DNA from: Membranipora membranacea
Taxonomy: Eukaryota; Bryozoa; Gymnolaemata; Cheilostomatida; Membraniporidae
Reading direction: 5' to 3'
Length of the DNA stretch: 64,000 nucleotides
Assembly (NCBI GenBank): GCA_914767715.1
Contig: OU612074.1
Coordinates: 16,664,062-16,728,061 of the forward strand
Under the pieces are notes generated by a model. The model saw only the letters and a list, made by a program, of their open reading frames with translations, did no database searches and was not told the origin of the DNA. Both the position numbers and the translations under genes were made by a program. This document shows positions 59,501 to 64,000 of the stretch, in pieces (position 1 is the first letter of the stretch; every line of letters starts with the position of its first letter).

Positions 59501-61149
59501 TGGGCTTGCAAAAATAGCCAGTCCTAGTAGCATTCTGGAAAAGCCCAAATCATCGACGTTGAAGGTATTTTAATACTGTCTGCAGTTTTGTAAAGAACTT
59601 GATTTCCCAGGCTATATAATTCATGCTAGTAGGGACAGCCAATCAGATCAATTTCAGATGAGCCCCTGTGTTAAGTGTTCTAACTGCATGATGTTATGAT
59701 ACTATTTCCATTCTAAGAAAAGAATTTAATTCTGTGCTCTCATACCATTGTTCCTTTCCCAATGTCATGTATGCATAGGTGATAGAAAGGGCTTGGTTTA
59801 CAAAGATTGTAATTACTAATATTGCAGCCAAAAGCTGGCCCAGGATAAAACCTCATTTTATCTTAGTGACAAGTCATTAGTGCCACTCTTCAACCACTGA
59901 CAGCTTTAACCGAGCGTGAAACATGTTGCTACAAGGTCGGAGCTGCAGTGGTTGATGACAGCATCCTCTGGCATAGAGCTATACAATATAAAAGGGTTAT
60001 TTATTTTTTATGGTGTTGTACATACAGAGGACCAAACCGAAGGGCACTATGCTATGCGTATAACTTAGCCTAGTACGGTAAGGTGGATTATGCCAATGGG
60101 ACAATGTCTTACCATAAGTCGTAGTTGGCCATACACCACATACATTGGATTCAGAGTCACAAACCTTGAAATACTCTCCAGACTCCCAACACCAGCAGTG
60201 CCTGTGCCATCCTATCATCACCATATCCAGAGATGTACTGATCATGCTGTAGTAGCGGCCAGACTTGGAGAAATATACTTTTAAATTGGTTCGGTCTAAG
60301 CTACTAAAGTATATTTTTAACTCATTGCTGGAATCTGTAATAAGAATGTAAGAAGAGTCTGACTCTGTGAGTCCAAAACTGCAACTAAATGGACAGAACA
60401 ATGTTCTCATAATATTGCAGTCAATTTATTTTTGTTAGCCTGCTCTTGACTCTATTTTACAAATTGAGCACATAACTCAATGTTTGATTGAGATTGTTGC
60501 GGCCTTGTAGTGAAAATATCCTGCTGTTCACATCATATGATCTGATACTTCTACTCGGACATATCTTCATCATGAAGTCAAACAAACATAAATTCACCCT
60601 TGGATACAATAACAAATTAAACAAATTTGGTATTTGTGAACTCACAGCTATTTGCTATACTGATCAAGTGATCGTCCTCTTGGATGGAGGTCAGAGCATT
60701 GTGCCACATGCAGATTGTGAAGGCCTCTAGCTGTGGCAGACCTGAAGCATATATATATTCTGATGTTGTTTGCCTCTGTTCATAAACTGCCATATTCACA
60801 AACCTCGCACCTGCAGAAATAATGAATAAATATTGCGAAAACAGCCGCAAAAATCCATCAACCAGTTAGATAACCAAGGGTGACCCCACATCCTTATCTA
60901 GCATGTGTGCCACCAAAACCTTCTATCATGTCACAGGTGCTGGCTAGTTCAGCATGTGTCAGTATAAGACTTGACAGGTGGGCGCAATGCTGAGCAAAGC
61001 ACACAAAACTGTTACTTCTAAAAAATAATTCAGCAGAGAAAATACAAAAAAAAAGATAAACCTGAAATCTGCAGTCTTTACTTACCCAATGTTGATAGAA
61101 CATTAACTAATCCCATGAAGCTGAGGTAAAGCTTCCATTTGTACAGCAT
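56588..61149 (-). CDS. Array copy G: divergent secreted pentraxin-PAN protein
   Basis: Exons 61086-61149, 60646-60810, 60165-60334, 58099-58216, 57337-57519 and 56588-56874 give 328 aa in frame. The signal peptide begins MLYKWKLYLSFMGLVNVLS. Pentraxin motifs are LEAFTICMW, SNE at the DNE site, HRHCWCWESG (Ser to Cys), LYLDQDS (E138 is D) and AGFNMWDYQL. E147 is N and Q150 is E, so this is the copy most altered at calcium positions. The PAN exon starts EPRQRNQTGR. It lacks both the first cysteine (MVK for MCK) and the last one (ends YFQL), leaving four. It is the most divergent complete copy and groups with H. Confidence 0.85.
57745..58053. mobile_element. 309-bp MITE with long inverted repeats and TTAA flanks
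   Basis: Inverted arms of about 100 bp (57745-57845 against 57955-58053) are clearly complementary, from AGCTTAAGTTGCGCC outward to AATAGCCTATGGACACA inward. TTAA stands at both borders (57741-57744 and 58054-58057). The centre holds a short ATGTT repeat. It lies in an intron of copy G. The ends differ from those of the 542-bp TTAA MITE in copy C. Confidence 0.8.
58355..58500 (-). repeat. tRNA-derived SINE fragment
   Basis: The minus strand reads GAGGCCGTGGTACAATGAAT, a box B-like GTACGATTCCCG, then GTGTCAGGAAGGGCATGCGA. The last piece resembles the GTGTCAGGAAGGGCATCC core found in SINEs of several animal groups. It is in an intron of copy G. Confidence 0.6.
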
Positions 61150-63294
61150 GCTGTTTTTCCTGCTAGCTCAAGCCTAAAATCTTGAATGGTAGTTAAAGGC
61201 CCAAAGGCTACTTGCGATGCTATATTTGCAACAATTTTCTAATTACTGTCTTTGCAATAGTACAGAAGAAAATTACAATTATACATAATGTAATAATGCT
61301 GTTGATTTATGAATTTTTAATGACAAATCATGACTGTTCCAATGGACAATTTAAGATTGAAAAATTTAAGTATTTATAATATCAATATTTGCTAATGAAT
61401 AATATTTTGATGACCAATTAAGATTTGGCATTCAGCATTTTAGCATTTTATCTGTACTGATAATAAAAGACTATCTAAAATCTAACTGAATTCTTATTAC
61501 CCATCACAACATCATTTTTATTATAACTGAATCACTTCCCAATATCAACTTCAACAGCATCAGATCTTCAGTGGCTTATTTTCTGTCAAGAGCTTGAGAA
61601 ACCTGTTTGTTTTTGGTGAACTTTCTCTGAGGGTAGCCATAACTACTACTTCTCATAGAGAAACAGAAGTTTCTCATGAGTAAATGCTCTTTTTTGCCAG
61701 GTCAAGCCTGCAGTGCTGTATTGATCCTGCAATATTTAACGTCGCAGGAACGGGTATTAGATTGTAACGTCAGTCGTCTCTACTGGGTATAAGACCCGGA
61801 TACCCACACAAACATGCTTAGTTAGTCCTTTCAGTTGTGCAACCAATTACTAACTAGCATCTTGTACTGCTAGTTGGTCGACACATCTTCACCAGCCAGA
61901 ATCGACCCCAGAATCGACCCCAGAACCCCCTTGATCAGCAGGGCTTAATATTACTGGGCCAACCTATCTTTTTCCTCTTTATAATTATCCTGTAGATTAA
62001 GAATAGTACAAGTCTTGTTCAGGGGTGCTATCTCTTGAGTAAAACTTTTCATACTATCATTCACGAATAAACATTGATTTGACATTGACTGATCTTAGTA
62101 GGGTTTCTAAAGCCTGGTGCTTTGATATCGCAGTCATGTCTGGAGCTTAATATGCGTTTTGATTGAACTGTGGTCCTTTCTTTATTGTCGGGTGTAATGG
62201 TTTCAAAAAAGTGAAGCCATTAGGAGCTTCAGTTCTCGCATGCTTAACCCAACTCGTATCCAAAAATTTAGATTAAAATATACTCTATATCAGACCTTAT
62301 GGGCCTTTCAGAGGTCCCTTGTTCAATTCCCAGCGGATCATGGTAGTGTCCGGTAGGGGTCAGTCCTCAAATGTTCACAACGGTACACTGTCTGTAGAGT
62401 AACCAAGTACCATTTAAGGTTGCACAGGGTAACGAGACTATGAATAAACATGAGTTTTTTGGCATGTGTCCTAAAATTATCACACATGACGGCTTGTGTC
62501 TCAACAGTTTCATGTTGGCCTTTTAGGTAGGCTGTGAATCGCAGTCATATCTACTGATTTTGATTATGTTATGCTCATATAGCTGGTACATTATGTGAAG
62601 TGTAGGAATTACAGTTTGCCTGCACATATAGTCTGTTGGGTCTTAATTGGTTCATGAAGTAAATTTTAAGTTTGAATATGTGTTGGTGGGTATTGGCATG
62701 ATTCCCTTGTTGGAATATGAGCCAGTAAATGCTCCTTGTTTAATAGGGTAATTATACTTAACATTAGTCGTATAATGCCCCATTATTAATCACTGCTATT
62801 TTGTAGTTCCTGTGAATATTTTAATTTTTTTCCAATTTTATTGGCAAAAGAATTTAAAATTAAATAAATAGATATTGATTTTTTATTAAATTTTTATTAA
62901 AAAAACGAAAATTACAAATAAAATAAAAATAAATTAGCAATAAAAGTTTACTGGTATAAAAAGACAAGATAAGTCCAACCTAAGCTTTATTTCATAGCAT
63001 TTGAAAAACATTTGCCACAAGTTGGCCAAGGCCTTCTCAAGGCAAGCCAAGATTACTAGCAGCATTATAAATTAAATCATAAAACCAGTTTATTCGATGA
63101 GCTAGACTACAGTTAGATATAATTAGAAATATAAAAAATCTATATGTTTTGCATCTTTGGACTTTTTTAACCTATACTAATGTATGATATGGTGAAAAAT
63201 TTCCCCTCAAAATCAACATGCTTGATCTATGCTAAGCAGCATCCATCAAACTCGGTCAACATTAGACCACCAGTTTATTTCTCCACTACATTCC
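61150..63294. other. Spacer between copies G and H
   Basis: Contains two weak tRNA-like SINE remnants. One is near 61880-61970, minus strand, with a doubled GGGGTCGATTCTG. The other is near 62290-62345, plus strand, with TTGTTCAATTCCC. A very AT-rich tract lies at 62815-62945. No gene was recognised. Confidence 0.45.
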
Positions 63295-63581
63295 CTATAG
63301 TTGAAAATATACGTGCTTTAGGTCAGTGTTGGCGTCAAATTCACTTAGTGCAGCATCTGTCTGATCTGCATTATTCAGGTCACACTGTCTGCTCTCTGTG
63401 TTATAATTGACTGAAAGGCACTTGTTATCCACTGTACATCTCAATAAGCACTGATTAAGTTTGATACCGCTGGTTGTAGAATAGGAATGTCCTGAGAGCC
63501 TTGCTCCTTCAACTTTGACCATTCCAATGATGCGAACTCTTCCCGTCTGATTTCTTTGCCTTGACTCTTGGAAATTTGGGT
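63295..63581 (-). CDS. Array copy H: PAN exon, gene continues beyond the window
   Basis: Last coding exon (287 bp) with an intact acceptor and stop. It is nearly identical to the PAN exon of copy G: ESRQRNQTGRVRIIGMVK, then NQCLLRCTVDNKC, ending HVYFQL. It shares G's loss of the first and last PAN cysteines. The pentraxin and signal exons must lie past 64000. From 63582 to 64000 is presumably its intron, where nothing else was seen. Confidence 0.8.
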
Positions 63582-64000
63582 CTGCAACAAATACATTGAG
63601 TCTCATGGATGTAACATGATTGGCTGATTTATTTTCCGAATAAATATAAATAATTAATCTCATCATTTAAAGCAGTCTAGTGAGGATGGTGACATCAGCT
63701 GTTGACCACAACAATTTCAAATATTGATCAATTATGAGCTTCCAGCAATTTTATGTCGCAGGTCAATTTACCTAAACAGTAACGGACAAAAAAAGAGCAA
63801 GGAGAGTATGAAAGAGGATTATGTTTTTTGTTTTGTATGGAATTACAGATTCCATACTTCTATACTATGGAATTTTTCTCTATTTTCATCGTTTGAACAC
63901 TGCAATCAAAGAAAAATAAGCTTGCTCGACTTTTTTGCAAGCAATTTTAAACATTAAGAACAGTCAAACCGAACCATATACAGAAGAAGAAAACTGAGAT

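Overview
The window is animal nuclear DNA. It is AT-rich, its genes are split by GT-AG introns, and it carries SINEs, a LINE fragment and several small DNA transposons. A rhodopsin-type GPCR, a transmembrane leucine-rich-repeat (LRR) protein and secreted pentraxin/PAN proteins point to a metazoan, probably a marine invertebrate. The sequence alone does not settle the phylum. Exons were assembled by hand from splice sites, reading phase and comparison between paralogues. Every full-length model below closes in frame.

Layout. (1) 1-4577 is mostly non-coding with one tRNA-derived SINE. (2) 4578-6371 (+) is a three-exon class A GPCR of 378 aa. (3) 8785-19420 (-) is a 20-exon gene for a 980-aa LRR receptor with signal peptide, LRRNT, many LRRs, LRRCT, one membrane span and a tail of about 285 residues without a TIR domain. 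(4) From 19890 to beyond the right edge, all on the minus strand, lies a tandem array of one gene family. Each member has six coding exons: signal peptide, four exons forming a pentraxin domain, and one exon forming a PAN/apple-like cysteine domain. I call the members A to H. A, C, D, E, F and G are intact (328-335 aa). B is a pseudogene with two in-frame stops. H shows only its PAN exon before the window ends.

The array is a mosaic. Copy D looks like a recombinant of an F-like and a C-like gene with a foldback element at the junction. A PAN-exon fragment abuts the start codon of D. About 1.9 kb of copy C is duplicated between D and E, carrying an orphan but intact pentraxin exon 2. Shared spacer repeats lie between copies.

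The mobile DNA includes two MITEs with TTAA target sites (one proved by an empty site in the duplicate), a hAT-like foldback element built on a 20-bp minisatellite, a truncated CR1/Rex-like LINE, at least three SINE families, and an insertion carrying the 5' end of U2 snRNA in antisense.

Working together: the array products should be secreted, calcium-dependent or formerly calcium-dependent lectin-like proteins. Their ligand-site residues differ from copy to copy, as in a diversifying recognition family. The adjacent LRR receptor could be a partner, but that is only proximity. The PTX-PAN array is the best candidate here for an undescribed system.
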